From positions 8,821 to 72,820 of the forward strand of contig JBBRYM010000014.1 of assembly GCA_038237625.1 (NCBI GenBank): 64,000 nucleotides of DNA, in the 5' to 3' direction. Every line of letters begins with the position of its first letter. Within the stretch, counting starts at the first letter, position 1. Below the pieces are notes generated by a model. It saw only the letters and a program-made list of their open reading frames with translations. It was not told the DNA's origin and searched no databases. Positions 51,867 through 60,691 of the stretch are shown here, in pieces. Both the position numbers and the translations under genes were made by a program. Origin of the DNA: JAWVFM01 sp038237625 (GTDB taxonomy: Bacteria; Actinomycetota; Thermoleophilia; Solirubrobacterales; 70-9).

Positions 51867-52634
51867 CTACTTCGGCGGCATCCGCAGGGCGCCGTCGAGG
51901 CGAATGGTCTCACCGTTCAGCATCGGGTTGCGGACGATCGCCTCGACCAACTCGCCGTACTCGGCCGGGTCGCCGAGGCGCGAGGGGAATGGGATGCCTG
52001 CGCCGAGCGCCTGGCGGCTTTCCTCCGGAAGCGCGCCGAGCAGCGGCGTGTCGAACAGGCCCGGGGCGATCGTCATCACCCGAACCCCGCGGCTCGCCAT
52101 GTCGCGCGCCGCCGGGAGCGTCAGCCCGACGATGCCGCCCTTCGAGGCGGAGTAGGCGACCTGACCGACCTGCCCGTCGAAGGCCGCGATCGACGCGGTG
52201 TTAACGCACACGCCACGCTCGCCCCCCGCGTCGGGCTCGTTCTCCGACATCGCCGTCGCCGCCAGACGCAGCAAGTTGAAGGTTCCGATCAGGTTCACCT
52301 TGATGACGTTGTGGAAGATCTCCAGGTCGTGCGGTCCCTGCTTCGACGCCGTTCGCTGCGCCCAGCCGATGCCGGCGCAGCAGACGGATATCCGCAGGCC
52401 ACCGTCGAGGGCCACGGCCGCGTCGACCGCAGCCTGAACCTCCTCGGGCTCCACGACGTTTGCGGCCGCGAAGCTCGCACGCTCGCCGAGCTCGCCCGCC
52501 AGCGCCTCGCCCTTCTCGGCGTTCAGATCGGCGATCACGACGTTCGCCCCGGCAGCATGAAGGCGGCGCGCCGTCGCCTCGCCGAGGCCGGAGGCTCCAC
52601 CGCTGATGAGCGCACCCGCTCCTTGGATCTCCAT
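51867..52634 (-). CDS. SDR family oxidoreductase (3-hydroxyacyl-CoA dehydrogenase type-like)
   Basis: A 255-residue SDR; SGGASGLGEATARRL nucleotide loop, NTASIAAFDGQVGQVAYSAS (Ser then YSASKGG Tyr-Lys pair) and VMTIAPGLFDTPLL. This set matches type-2 3-hydroxyacyl-CoA dehydrogenases (HSD10-like). Start ATG 52634. It is divergent from egtB, with 51 bp between starts, and 8 bp after the FHA gene start. Confidence 0.88.
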   Translation of the reverse strand: MEIQGAGALISGGASGLGEATARRLHAAGANVVIADLNAEKGEALAGELGERASFAAANVVEPEEVQAAVDAAVALDGGLRISVCCAGIGWAQRTASKQGPHDLEIFHNVIKVNLIGTFNLLRLAATAMSENEPDAGGERGVCVNTASIAAFDGQVGQVAYSASKGGIVGLTLPAARDMASRGVRVMTIAPGLFDTPLLGALPEESRQALGAGIPFPSRLGDPAEYGELVEAIVRNPMLNGETIRLDGALRMPPK

Positions 52635-52685
52635 CGCGCTCAGCATATTCACGAGCTCGCGAACCGCGCTCTGTAGGGTCTCGGC

Positions 52686-53897
52686 ATCGCCGTCGCCGCG
52701 CCGCCACCGACCAAGGATGCGATCGCCGAGCGGCTCACCGAAGCCCGGGAGCGTACGCTCGCTTTGGTCGCCTCGCTCTCGGACGAAGAGCTCAACCGGG
52801 TCTACTCGCCGATCCTCAGTCCGCTCGCCTGGGATCTCGGCCACATCGCCAACTTCGAGGAGCTCTGGCTCGCGCAGCGCGTTGGCGGGCTCGAGCCGCT
52901 CGACGGCAAGCTCGGCAGCCTCTACGACGCGATCGAGAATCCTCGCGCCACCCGAAGCCAACTGCCGATCCTTCGTGGCGATGACCTGCGCGCCTACATG
53001 GTCGAGGTGCGTGAGCGGGCGCTGGAGGTTCTCCGCGGTGTCGATCTCGACTCCGAGGACTGCCTGCTGCGCGGCGGCTTCGTCTACGAGATGCTGATCG
53101 CTCACGAGCATCAGCACAACGAGACGATGCTCCAGCTGCTGCAGATGGTCCAGGGCTACGAGCCGCCCGGGCACGATCCCGGGCCGAGGCAGGCGCCGGT
53201 CTCATCTGGGCCCGAGATGGTCCTCGTTGAGGGTGGAACCCGGGCCGTGGGAGCCGGGCCCGACGGTTTCGCCTACGACAACGAGCGCCCGCGGCATCAG
53301 GTCGAGGTCTCGCCCTTCTGGATCGATCGCGCGCCGCTCACGAACGGAGCCTTCGCGGAGTTCGTCGCCGACGCCAACGCCGAGCCACCGCTCTACTGGG
53401 AGCGCGACGGCGAGGGCGGCTGGGTTGACACCCGCTTCGGTCGCCGGACCGAAGTCGATCCGTCGCTGCCGGTCATCCACGTCGACCACGCGGCGGCCGC
53501 GGCGTTGGCGTCCTGGGCCGGGAAACGACTCCCCACAGAGCACGAATGGGAAATCGCGGCGGCGGGGGCGGATCGCGACAGGGCGAACCTGGACCAGCTC
53601 GCCTTTGGCTGCGCCCCGGCTGGCGCCTACCCCGATGGCGCCTCCGATTGCGGCGCCGTGCAGATGCTCGGCGACGTCTGGGAGTGGACCTCCTCGGACT
53701 TCAGCTCGTACCCGGGGTTCGAGGCGTTTCCCTACGGCGAGTACTCCGAGGCGTTCTTCGGTGCCCAGTACCGAGTGCTCCGGGGAGGCGCATGGGCCAC
53801 CCGTCGCAATGTGATCCGGTCAAGCTTTCGAAACTGGGACCTGCCCGAGCGCCGGCAGATCTTCGCCGGCATCCGCTGCGCAAAGGACTTCGAGTGA
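52686..53897 (+). CDS. egtB: Hercynine oxygenase EgtB (ergothioneine synthesis)
   Basis: A 403-residue iron enzyme joining hercynine and a thiol. The N-terminal DinB-like part has WDLGHIANF and HEHQHNETM, giving the three His iron ligands; the C-terminal FGE-sulfatase module has GVWEW-like DVWEWTSS and RVLRGGAW. The conserved N-terminus (RLTEARERTLALVASL) extends up to a TAG at 52674, with no ATG, GTG or TTG between. The only candidate start that keeps it is ATC 52686, with AGGG seven bases ahead. The first standard start, TTG 52764, would cut conserved residues. No egtC or egtA is nearby. Confidence 0.85.
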   Translation: MAVAAPPPTKDAIAERLTEARERTLALVASLSDEELNRVYSPILSPLAWDLGHIANFEELWLAQRVGGLEPLDGKLGSLYDAIENPRATRSQLPILRGDDLRAYMVEVRERALEVLRGVDLDSEDCLLRGGFVYEMLIAHEHQHNETMLQLLQMVQGYEPPGHDPGPRQAPVSSGPEMVLVEGGTRAVGAGPDGFAYDNERPRHQVEVSPFWIDRAPLTNGAFAEFVADANAEPPLYWERDGEGGWVDTRFGRRTEVDPSLPVIHVDHAAAAALASWAGKRLPTEHEWEIAAAGADRDRANLDQLAFGCAPAGAYPDGASDCGAVQMLGDVWEWTSSDFSSYPGFEAFPYGEYSEAFFGAQYRVLRGGAWATRRNVIRSSFRNWDLPERRQIFAGIRCAKDFE

Positions 53898-53935
53898 AAC
53901 GAACCGACAACCCGCGAGTCGAGTAGGACACCTGT

Positions 53936-54922
53936 ATGGAAGGCGCTGCGACAACCGAGATCACCATCGACGTCCATCTGCCCCCGGGTGGCCCCCTGTC
54001 CGGGATGGCGGCGGACGTCCGCGCGGGCCTCACCAAGCCCTTCAAGGAGCTCTCGCCTCGCTACTTCTACGACGAGCGCGGGTCCGAGCTCTTCGAGCAG
54101 ATAACCGAGCTGCCCGAGTACTACCCCAGTCGCTGCGAGCGGGCGATCTTCGAAAGCCACGCGATCGACATCTGCGCGGCGGCCGGCAAACCCGCGACCC
54201 TGATCGAGCTGGGCTCGGGTTCGGCGGCGAAGACCCGTGTGCTGCTCGACGCCATGGCGGAGGCCGGGTGTCTCGCGGCCTACGCGCCCGTGGACATCTC
54301 CGAGGAGATCACCCGCTCCACTGCCGAGGCGATCGCCGCCGAGTATGAGATCAAGGTACACGGCCTGGTCTGCGACTTCGACCGGGATCTGGAGCGCGTC
54401 CCCCTGCAGGGTCCCCGCGTGATCGCCCTCCTCGGCGGGACGATCGGCAACTTCGAGCCCCAGCAGCGCGCGAGCTTCCTGGCTCGGATCGCGAACCTCC
54501 TCGGCCCAGAGGACCATTTCCTTCTCGGTACGGACCTCGTCAAGAACCGCGAGACGCTGGAGGCCGCCTACAACGACTCGGCCGGCATCACAGCGGAGTT
54601 CAACAAGAACGTTCTCGCCGTTCTCAACGATCGTCTCGGCGCGAACTTCTACCCCGAGACCTTCGAACACGTCGCCTTCTGGGACCCCGAGAACCTTTGG
54701 ATGGATATCCGCCTGCGCTCGCTCGCGCGGCAGGTGATCGACTTTCCTGCGCTCGACCTCGCCGTCGCCTTCGACCGCGGCGAGGAGATGCGCACCGAGA
54801 TCTCCACCAAGTTCGCCCGCCAAGGCCTCGAGGGCATCTACGCCGAGGCCGGCCTGGAGCTGACCGACTGGTGGACGGACCCCGAGGGCCTCTTCGCCCT
54901 CAGCCTCGCCCGCGCGGTCTAG
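53936..54922 (+). CDS. egtD: L-histidine N-alpha-methyltransferase EgtD
   Basis: A 328-residue SAM-dependent methyltransferase making hercynine from histidine, the first step of ergothioneine synthesis. LPEYYPSRCERAIFE, ELGSGSAAKTRVLLDA, LGGTIGNFEPQQR and FNKNVLAVLNDRLGANF are EgtD hallmarks; the product is the substrate of EgtB. It is 38 bp downstream of egtB in the same orientation. Confidence 0.95.
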   Translation: MEGAATTEITIDVHLPPGGPLSGMAADVRAGLTKPFKELSPRYFYDERGSELFEQITELPEYYPSRCERAIFESHAIDICAAAGKPATLIELGSGSAAKTRVLLDAMAEAGCLAAYAPVDISEEITRSTAEAIAAEYEIKVHGLVCDFDRDLERVPLQGPRVIALLGGTIGNFEPQQRASFLARIANLLGPEDHFLLGTDLVKNRETLEAAYNDSAGITAEFNKNVLAVLNDRLGANFYPETFEHVAFWDPENLWMDIRLRSLARQVIDFPALDLAVAFDRGEEMRTEISTKFARQGLEGIYAEAGLELTDWWTDPEGLFALSLARAV

Positions 54923-54932
54923 AGTCCATCCG

Positions 54933-55126
54933 ATGGGGCGGGGGGAAGCCTGGCTCGCCGAGCTGAGCGACGATCTCGTGCTCTTCCTCCGGATGACGGG
55001 CCGTGGCCGCGGCAGCGGAATGCCGTTGGAGAAGACTTTCGCGCAGGTCTGGAGCTTGCGCGACGGCCGACCGTGGCGAAACATCGTCTACCCGACCGTG
55101 GACGATGCCCTCACGGCGGTCGGGCT
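54933..55126 (+). pseudogene. Fragment of a SnoaL/NTF2-like gene
   Basis: Just after egtD a + frame reads LVLFLRMTGRGRGSGMPLE, then FAQVWSLRDGRPWRNIVYP and DDALTAVGL, which are the last two-thirds of a SnoaL-like NTF2-fold domain. The first strands are missing before ATG 54933, and the frame has no stop at the natural end but runs on antisense to the carotenoid oxygenase. It looks like a remnant cut at both ends. Confidence 0.6.
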
Positions 55127-56540
55127 ACGCCCGCATGAACTGCCCGTGGAAGCCGAACGGGATCGCGTGCGGCACGCGCGCACGGGCGATCTCGCCGAGG
55201 TCCTGGGCGTCGAGTACGAGCAGGAACGAGGTCTGGCGCTCTGCGTCCAAAACCACCGACAGCAGTACGCCCTCGTCCTCCGCCGCAGCGCCCGGCGCAG
55301 CGACGAACACCGGTTCGCCGGGATAGCAACCGGGCTCGGACCAGTCGCTCACCGCGCCTGTAATCACGTTCCCCTTCTGGATCGTGGTCAGGAACGTTCC
55401 GCTTTCGCCCACCGGCCCGTAGTTGCCGTACACGTATTTGTAGGGCCGGCCGTTGCACAGGCGGTAGTTGATTCGCGGCAGCTCGAAGCCCTCGGCGATG
55501 GTCTCGCGCCGGGCGTCGCCGCCGTCGAGCGGCAGGCGGTAGCGGCGCAGCTCGGCACGCGGGAACTTGACGCTCGCCCCGCGCAGGCCGTCGAGGTAGA
55601 ACGAGCGCACGATCTCGTCGTCTTCGTACGCGGTGAGGTCGACGACGAGCTCGCCGCCCTCCTCGAACGCGTTGACGTGGTGGAAGCAGAAGAACGGCTC
55701 GGCGCGGACCTGGGCGCGAACCTCGCCCGTGTGGCGCTCGAAAACGATGAACCGCGTTCCGCGTTCCGGGCGCCAGCGGAAGTTCTCGATGAAAGGCCGG
55801 CCGCTCAGCGGGATCTCGGGAGGGTTGACAACCAGGGGGCACTCCGCGAGCACGGCGTAGCGCTCGGTGATGCCGAAGCTGTGCATGTAGGCGGGCCGGG
55901 AGACCGCGAGCTTCGCGATCTGCCGCTGCGCCTCGGTGCCGTTGCGGGTGTAGAGCCGGTAGCTCGTGCGCGGCCCGAACTTGGTTGCGTAGAAGATGCC
56001 CTCGCCGGTTTCGCGGTCCAGATGCGGATGGGCGGTGGTGTGCTGCCCCGGCGCCGGCGAGGTGGCGCCGGCCGCGGCGAGGGTGGCAGCGTCGAAGATC
56101 ACGGGCATCGGCGTCTCAGTCATCGCGACGTACTCCTCGCCCAGCCGCGTGATGTTGACGTTGGCGTTGTCGGAGATCTTTGAGCTGAAGACCGATTGGA
56201 CCCGCTTGAAGAGCGAGCGGCAGGGGTCGGTGGCGAACTCGGAGTAGGAGATCTCGCCGGTCTCGGTGGCGGCTCTGTAGGCGCGGCTCTCGAGGAAGCG
56301 GTTTCGGTAGGAGACATCGCCGTCGGCGAATGCGAAGCGGTGGAGCATCGCCAGGCCGTCGAACCAGTGGTTGACGGTGCGCTCGCCGAGGTCGTACTTC
56401 GCCGGGCCGTTGCGGATCAGCGAACCCTGGAGCCAGGCTGGGAGGGTGCCCTCGACCTCCAAGGAGTCGGCAACGATCTCGGTCTCGAGCGATTGAAACC
56501 CGAGGGTGTAGTCGGTGGCGGTCTGCGTGGCGGTCGTCAT
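55125..56540 (-). CDS. Carotenoid oxygenase (BCO/RPE65 family)
   Basis: A 471-residue non-haem iron dioxygenase that cleaves a carotenoid or apocarotenoid double bond. The four iron-binding His are in HPHLD, HSFGIT, FHHVNAF and GFHGQF; LIRNGPAKYDLGER opens the propeller. It may cleave a C40 carotenoid to retinal-like products, but no rhodopsin or carotenoid synthesis gene is here. AAGGAG lies 8 nt before ATG 56540. Divergent from a PadR regulator. Confidence 0.92.
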   Translation of the reverse strand: MTTATQTATDYTLGFQSLETEIVADSLEVEGTLPAWLQGSLIRNGPAKYDLGERTVNHWFDGLAMLHRFAFADGDVSYRNRFLESRAYRAATETGEISYSEFATDPCRSLFKRVQSVFSSKISDNANVNITRLGEEYVAMTETPMPVIFDAATLAAAGATSPAPGQHTTAHPHLDRETGEGIFYATKFGPRTSYRLYTRNGTEAQRQIAKLAVSRPAYMHSFGITERYAVLAECPLVVNPPEIPLSGRPFIENFRWRPERGTRFIVFERHTGEVRAQVRAEPFFCFHHVNAFEEGGELVVDLTAYEDDEIVRSFYLDGLRGASVKFPRAELRRYRLPLDGGDARRETIAEGFELPRINYRLCNGRPYKYVYGNYGPVGESGTFLTTIQKGNVITGAVSDWSEPGCYPGEPVFVAAPGAAAEDEGVLLSVVLDAERQTSFLLVLDAQDLGEIARARVPHAIPFGFHGQFMRA

Positions 56541-56554
56541 CTGACGTCTCCTTT

Positions 56555-56598
56555 AGACTTAGTCTTAGTTGAACGGATCGGACTATACCATCTATTTT
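56555..56598. promoter_or_regulatory. Control region between carotenoid oxygenase and PadR genes
   Basis: AGACT-T-AGTCT (56555-56565) is a short palindrome next to the oxygenase gene. Further on, GGACTAT occurs twice (56580-56586 and 56599-56605) and TATTTT (56593-56598) lies 8 nt before the second PadR ATG. Operator and leaderless-promoter roles are plausible but unproven. Confidence 0.4.
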
Positions 56599-56606
56599 GG
56601 ACTATG

Positions 56607-57122
56607 ATGCAACCGAAGCGAAGGCTCACCCCGACCTCCTACATCGTTCTCGGCCTGATCGACCTTTGCGGCGAGGCGACTCCCTACGAGCTGAAGGGCA
56701 TCGTCGCCGCGAGTCTCGGCAACTTCTGGTCCGTCCAGCACGCTCAGCTCTACACCGAAACCGCGAAGCTGGCCGAGGACGGCCTGCTCGACGAGCGCCG
56801 CGAGGAGACTGGAAGGAGGCGAAAGCTCTATTCGCTCACTGACTCCGGCCGCGAGGCCCTTCGGGACTGGGCCGCGAAGCCCACGCGCGACCTCTACGAG
56901 CTTCGGGACATCGGGTTGCTGAAGCTCTTCTTCGGCGCCGATCCGAAGACGATCGCGCCAGAGCAACTGGCGGCACACCGCGCCAAGCTCGCCGAATACG
57001 AGGGGCTGCGAAGCGAAGCCGAGGGGCTCGCGCCCGCGGGCCCACGGCTTGCCCTCCAGTCCGGCATCGAGCACGAGCGCGTCTACGTAAAGTTCTGGGA
57101 GCGCTTGGCTGACGGCGGCTAG
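56607..57122 (+). CDS. PadR family transcriptional regulator
   Basis: A 171-residue regulator: the N-terminal PadR wHTH (TSYIVLGLIDLCGEATPYEL, then HAQLYTETAKLAEDGLLDER and RRKLYSLTDSG) and a C-terminal helical dimerisation part. Start taken as the second of two adjacent ATGs (56607), 8 nt after TATTTT; 56604 is possible. It is divergent from the carotenoid oxygenase gene, which it probably controls. Its stop overlaps that of the convergent LLM gene. Confidence 0.9.
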   Translation: MQPKRRLTPTSYIVLGLIDLCGEATPYELKGIVAASLGNFWSVQHAQLYTETAKLAEDGLLDERREETGRRRKLYSLTDSGREALRDWAAKPTRDLYELRDIGLLKLFFGADPKTIAPEQLAAHRAKLAEYEGLRSEAEGLAPAGPRLALQSGIEHERVYVKFWERLADGG

Positions 57123-58057
57123 CCCGGGCCCAGAGCTTCGACTAGGTCGCCCATCTTGTCGGGGGTGGTGATCGGCAGCAGAACGGGCAGCGTGATGCCG
57201 CCGGCGACGAACTCGCCGAGGCGCTCGCGCATCTCCTCGGGGGTGCCGAGGATGAAGGTCTCCTCGACCAGATCCCAGGGCGCCGCCGCCATTGCCGCCG
57301 CGCGATCCTTAGCGGCCCACGCCTGGCACATCTCCTCGATCCGCTCGCCGTACCCCAGCCAGCGAAAGAAGTTGGCGTAGACCGGGACGGTCACGTACGA
57401 GGCGAACATGAACCGCGCAATCGGCTCGGCCTCCTCGCGTGTGCCGGGGATGCAGAAGAAGCGGCACAGAAGCTCGAATCCGTCGGCCGCGCCGTCCAGC
57501 TGCGAAACAACCTGCGGGAGCCCCGACAGCGGCAGGTAGTTGGTGAAAGCGCCCTGCGCGCGCTCGACCGCCAGGCGCAGCATCTTGCCGCGAAGGGCTG
57601 CGAGCACGACCCGGATTGACTCGGGCGGCGCCGTCTCGAGCTTGAAGCCGCTGGCAGTGCGCTCGCCGGCGAGGGCGGGATCGAGGAAGTCGAGGGTCTC
57701 GGCGATCTTGGCGAGCGGACGCTCGAACGGGATGCCGTTCCAGCCCTCGACGATGCGATCCGACGAGGCGCCGATGCCGAGTACGAAACGCCCGTCGCTC
57801 GCTTCGGACAGCGCGGCGGCCTGCTGGGCCAGCAATGCGGGGCCGCGGGTGAAGACGCCGACGACTCCCGTTCCGAGGCGCAGCGTCTCGCTCCAGCCAG
57901 CCGCCATCACCAGGGGCGTGAACCCGTCGGGTCCGTTGGTCTCACCGCTCCAGAGGTCGGTGTAGCCCGCGGCCTCGGCACGCTCGACGATCGGCCGCAG
58001 CGCCGACAGGGCGACCCCTGGAAGCGGCAGCGTGAGTCCCCAGCGAGCGTCGGCCAT
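57119..58057 (-). CDS. LLM class oxidoreductase (F420-dependent type)
   Basis: A 312-residue luciferase-like enzyme: LTLPLPGVALSALRPIVERA, DLWSGETNGPDGFTPLVMAA, RFVLGIGASSDRIVEGWNG and ILGTPEEMRERL. These match actinobacterial F420-dependent LLM proteins; the substrate is unknown. Start ATG 58057. It shares a 43-bp divergent gap with a membrane protein gene. Confidence 0.85.
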   Translation of the reverse strand: MADARWGLTLPLPGVALSALRPIVERAEAAGYTDLWSGETNGPDGFTPLVMAAGWSETLRLGTGVVGVFTRGPALLAQQAAALSEASDGRFVLGIGASSDRIVEGWNGIPFERPLAKIAETLDFLDPALAGERTASGFKLETAPPESIRVVLAALRGKMLRLAVERAQGAFTNYLPLSGLPQVVSQLDGAADGFELLCRFFCIPGTREEAEPIARFMFASYVTVPVYANFFRWLGYGERIEEMCQAWAAKDRAAAMAAAPWDLVEETFILGTPEEMRERLGEFVAGGITLPVLLPITTPDKMGDLVEALGPG

Positions 58058-58099
58058 GAGCTGCGCGACCCTACTGGAAAGTCGGATAGGGTCCGCGCG

Positions 58100-58615
58100 A
58101 TGGACTTCTCGCGCCTGAACCGGGGGCGGACCCTTATGGGCGCCGTGTCCTCTGTGCTCTTGCTGGTGAGCTTGCTGTTCCTGCCCTGGTACTCGCTCAG
58201 CGACGGGACCTCCAATGTCGCGCGCGACGTCCACAGTCCGAGCTTCCAGCCCGACACCTTCATCTGTGGGCGTGGCGACTTCCACTGCACCGGGTTCGAG
58301 ACGTTCCCGATCCTCCGCTGGTTGCTCATCCTCGCCGCGATCGCTCCGCTCATCCTCGGCTGGATCGTCATTCGCTCCAACCGCCTGAGCTACCCGCCTG
58401 GCGAGATGACCATGACGGCGGGCCTTGCGGCGATAGTCCTGATCCTCTACAACGGCGTCGTCGACAAGCCCGGCACGGGCATCGCCGAGGTCGGCATCTC
58501 ACTGTCCTATGGCTACTTCATCGCTCTCATAGGCGCGATCGGAATCGCCCTGACCGGCTTCTTCCGATCCCAGGCGGACCAGCGCAAAACCCGCAAGGCG
58601 CCAGGGACCGTATAA
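58100..58615 (+). CDS. Membrane protein, four helices
   Basis: A 171-residue protein with hydrophobic segments near 13-32, 71-90, 103-120 and 130-155. A Cys-containing loop (CGRGDFHC) lies between the first two, probably outside the membrane. Family not recognised. Start ATG 58100. Confidence 0.7.
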   Translation: MDFSRLNRGRTLMGAVSSVLLLVSLLFLPWYSLSDGTSNVARDVHSPSFQPDTFICGRGDFHCTGFETFPILRWLLILAAIAPLILGWIVIRSNRLSYPPGEMTMTAGLAAIVLILYNGVVDKPGTGIAEVGISLSYGYFIALIGAIGIALTGFFRSQADQRKTRKAPGTV

Positions 58616-58699
58616 GCGCCGTGGGCGCCGAGGGTGGAAGACTGCCACGGAGTTCCGTGGTCGGAGCCCTAGGCCATCGGCCCCGGACGCGGGAGCACG

Positions 58700-58740
58700 A
58701 AAAAATGCTCGCGGCGTAGCCGCGAGCAAGGTGTTCTGGC
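58700..58740 (-). terminator. Minus-strand terminator-like hairpin before glpX, partial repeat tail
   Basis: A perfect 10-bp stem (58706-58715 with 58719-58728) has a 3-nt loop; on the minus strand it is followed by six T (58705-58700), the form of an intrinsic terminator. It would stop antisense transcription from glpX toward the LLM region. On the plus strand the bases after it, GCAAGGTGTTCTGGCG (58724-58739), match the tail of repeat copy B with one mismatch. Confidence 0.55.
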
Positions 58741-58756
58741 GGGAGCGGAGGAGCCG

Positions 58757-59773
58757 ATGGGAGTTATTAGTCATGACGTGCGCTCGGGCGCCAAGCCCGA
58801 CCGCAACCTCGCGCTCGAGCTCGTCCGCGTGACCGAGGCCGCTGCGCTTGCCGCCGCGCGGTGGGTGGGGCGCGGGGAGAAGGAGTCCGCCGACGGCGCT
58901 GCCGTCGACGCAATGCGGCTCATGCTTGACACGGTGCCCATGGCCGGCGCGGTCGTCATCGGGGAGGGCGAGAAGGACGAAGCGCCGATGCTCTACAACG
59001 GCGAGCAGATCGGCGACGGCAGCCCGCCCGAGGTGGATATCGCGGTCGACCCGCTCGAGGGTACGCGCCTCTGCGCCCGCGGGATGCCGTCGGCGCTGGC
59101 CGTGATCGCACTGTCCGAGCGCGGCACGATGTTCGATCCCGGCCCCTGCGTCTACATGGAAAAGCTGGCGGGCGGACCTGAGATCGCCGACCTGCTCTCG
59201 CTCGACGACTCGCTGGGCGAGGTTGCCCGCAAAGTTGCCGAGCGCCGCGGCAAGGCGCCGGGCGACGTCACCGTGATCGTCCTCGATCGTCCTCGCCACG
59301 AAGACGGCATCGCCGAGCTTCGCGAAGCGGGGGCTCGCGTCCGCCTGATCACCGACGGCGACGTCTCGGCGGCGCTCTTCGCGGTGAGCGAAGCCTCAGG
59401 GGTCGATCTGCTTTGGGGTATCGGGGGCACGCCTGAGGGTGTCCTTTCCGCGGCGGCGATCAAGTGCCTTGGCGGCCAGCTCGTTGGCCGGCTGTGGCCG
59501 CGCGACGACGCCGAGCGCCAGGCCGCCGTCGACGCCGGCTACGACCTCGACGAGGTGCTCAACGTCGACCGGCTGGTCTCCGGCGACGATGTCTTCTTCG
59601 CCGCCACCGGGGTGACCGACGGCGAGCTCCTCCAGGGCGTTCGCTACCCGGGTGGGGGAAAGGCCTCGACCGAGTCGCTCGTGATGCGCTCCCGGTCGGG
59701 CACGGTTCGCACCGTCCGCGCCAGCCACGACCAGGCGAAGCTGCGCGAGGTCACCGGCGGCCGCTACGGCTGA
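58757..59773 (+). CDS. glpX: Class II fructose-1,6-bisphosphatase (GlpX)
   Basis: A 338-residue enzyme of gluconeogenesis. VIGEGEKDEAPMLYNGEQIG and AVDPLEGTRLCARGMPSA are the metal/phosphate motifs of class II FBPases; LLWGIGGTPEGVLSAAAI is a second hallmark. It has GGAGGAG just ahead of ATG 58757. Its end overlaps the convergent BrkB-family gene by 10 bp. Confidence 0.95.
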   Translation: MGVISHDVRSGAKPDRNLALELVRVTEAAALAAARWVGRGEKESADGAAVDAMRLMLDTVPMAGAVVIGEGEKDEAPMLYNGEQIGDGSPPEVDIAVDPLEGTRLCARGMPSALAVIALSERGTMFDPGPCVYMEKLAGGPEIADLLSLDDSLGEVARKVAERRGKAPGDVTVIVLDRPRHEDGIAELREAGARVRLITDGDVSAALFAVSEASGVDLLWGIGGTPEGVLSAAAIKCLGGQLVGRLWPRDDAERQAAVDAGYDLDEVLNVDRLVSGDDVFFAATGVTDGELLQGVRYPGGGKASTESLVMRSRSGTVRTVRASHDQAKLREVTGGRYG

Positions 59774-60684
59774 GCTTCGGACGCAAGGGCGGGCGCGACC
59801 TCGGTCAACTCCCCCGTGGCGTGAAGCTCGAAGCGCAGCGCGTTGATCACGGCGCCGGCGGTCAGCGAGAGGCTCACGAGATAGAACCAGACCAAGGCGA
59901 CGAGGATGAACCCCACCGTCCCTCCGACCTCGCCGACGCTCGATACTTGCGCTAGGTAGAACGGATAGGCGGCGTTCGCGATGCCGGTGGTCAGGGTCAC
60001 GAACAGCGCGCCCGGCCAGACTCCGACCCAGGGCACGTGTCCCTTAGGCACGAAGTAGTAGATGGCGCAGCACACGACGAAAACGATCGTGAGCGCTGCC
60101 AGGAGCAGAGCGATCTGAAGCGTGGCCTGCGTGTTGGAAAGCCCGAACGGCAGGTTTTGGGCGCCGGTCGTGACGGCCGCCTCCAGGGTGGGGATGATCA
60201 CGCTCGCCGCCAGGAAGAGGGTGACGAACAGCAGCATCACCAGCGCGAACCGCTTCTGCTCGAGCCAGCCGCGACAATCGACGTGGTAGATACGGCAGAA
60301 GGCGGTGTCCATCGCCCCCCAGAACGAGGTGCCGATCCACACCGCGCCCAGCGCCGCGGCGAAGCCGATCGTGGTCGAGTTCGACTTCACGTTGTCGACG
60401 GCGTCTTTGAGAGTCGTCTGCTTGACCGCCGGGAAGAGGTGGCGCAGATCAACCTGAACGCTGTGGGAGACGTCGTGGCTCTGGACCACCTTTCCGAAGA
60501 TGAAGAGGGCCAGCAGCGTGAACGGAAAGAGCGCGAGGACCAGGTTGTAGGCGACCATCCCGGAGAGCCCGGTGATGTTCTCCCTGTAGGCGCGCTGCCA
60601 GAAGGCCTTGAGCCAGTAGCGCAGGCGATCGCGACGCCGGGCGTCGGGATCCTCGCGGGCCAGCGGATGGGCCAGCGAGCTCAA
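59764..60684 (-). CDS. YihY/BrkB family membrane protein
   Basis: A 306-residue polytopic protein with six helices. ENITGLSGMVAYNLVLALFP near the N-terminus, AVWIGTSFWGAMDTAFCRIY and PWVGVWPGALFVTL are the family pattern (formerly RNase BN). Function unclear. The TTG at 60684 is chosen because GAGG lies a few bases upstream and the region farther up belongs to the next gene. Confidence 0.85.
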   Translation of the reverse strand: MSSLAHPLAREDPDARRRDRLRYWLKAFWQRAYRENITGLSGMVAYNLVLALFPFTLLALFIFGKVVQSHDVSHSVQVDLRHLFPAVKQTTLKDAVDNVKSNSTTIGFAAALGAVWIGTSFWGAMDTAFCRIYHVDCRGWLEQKRFALVMLLFVTLFLAASVIIPTLEAAVTTGAQNLPFGLSNTQATLQIALLLAALTIVFVVCCAIYYFVPKGHVPWVGVWPGALFVTLTTGIANAAYPFYLAQVSSVGEVGGTVGFILVALVWFYLVSLSLTAGAVINALRFELHATGELTEVAPALASEAQP

Positions 60685-60691
60685 GCGCGCC

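Noticed and set aside
54933..56183. Very long plus-strand open frame over the carotenoid oxygenase
   Set aside because: Beyond the SnoaL-like fragment it is the antisense of a clearly conserved enzyme; GC-rich codon bias keeps it open.
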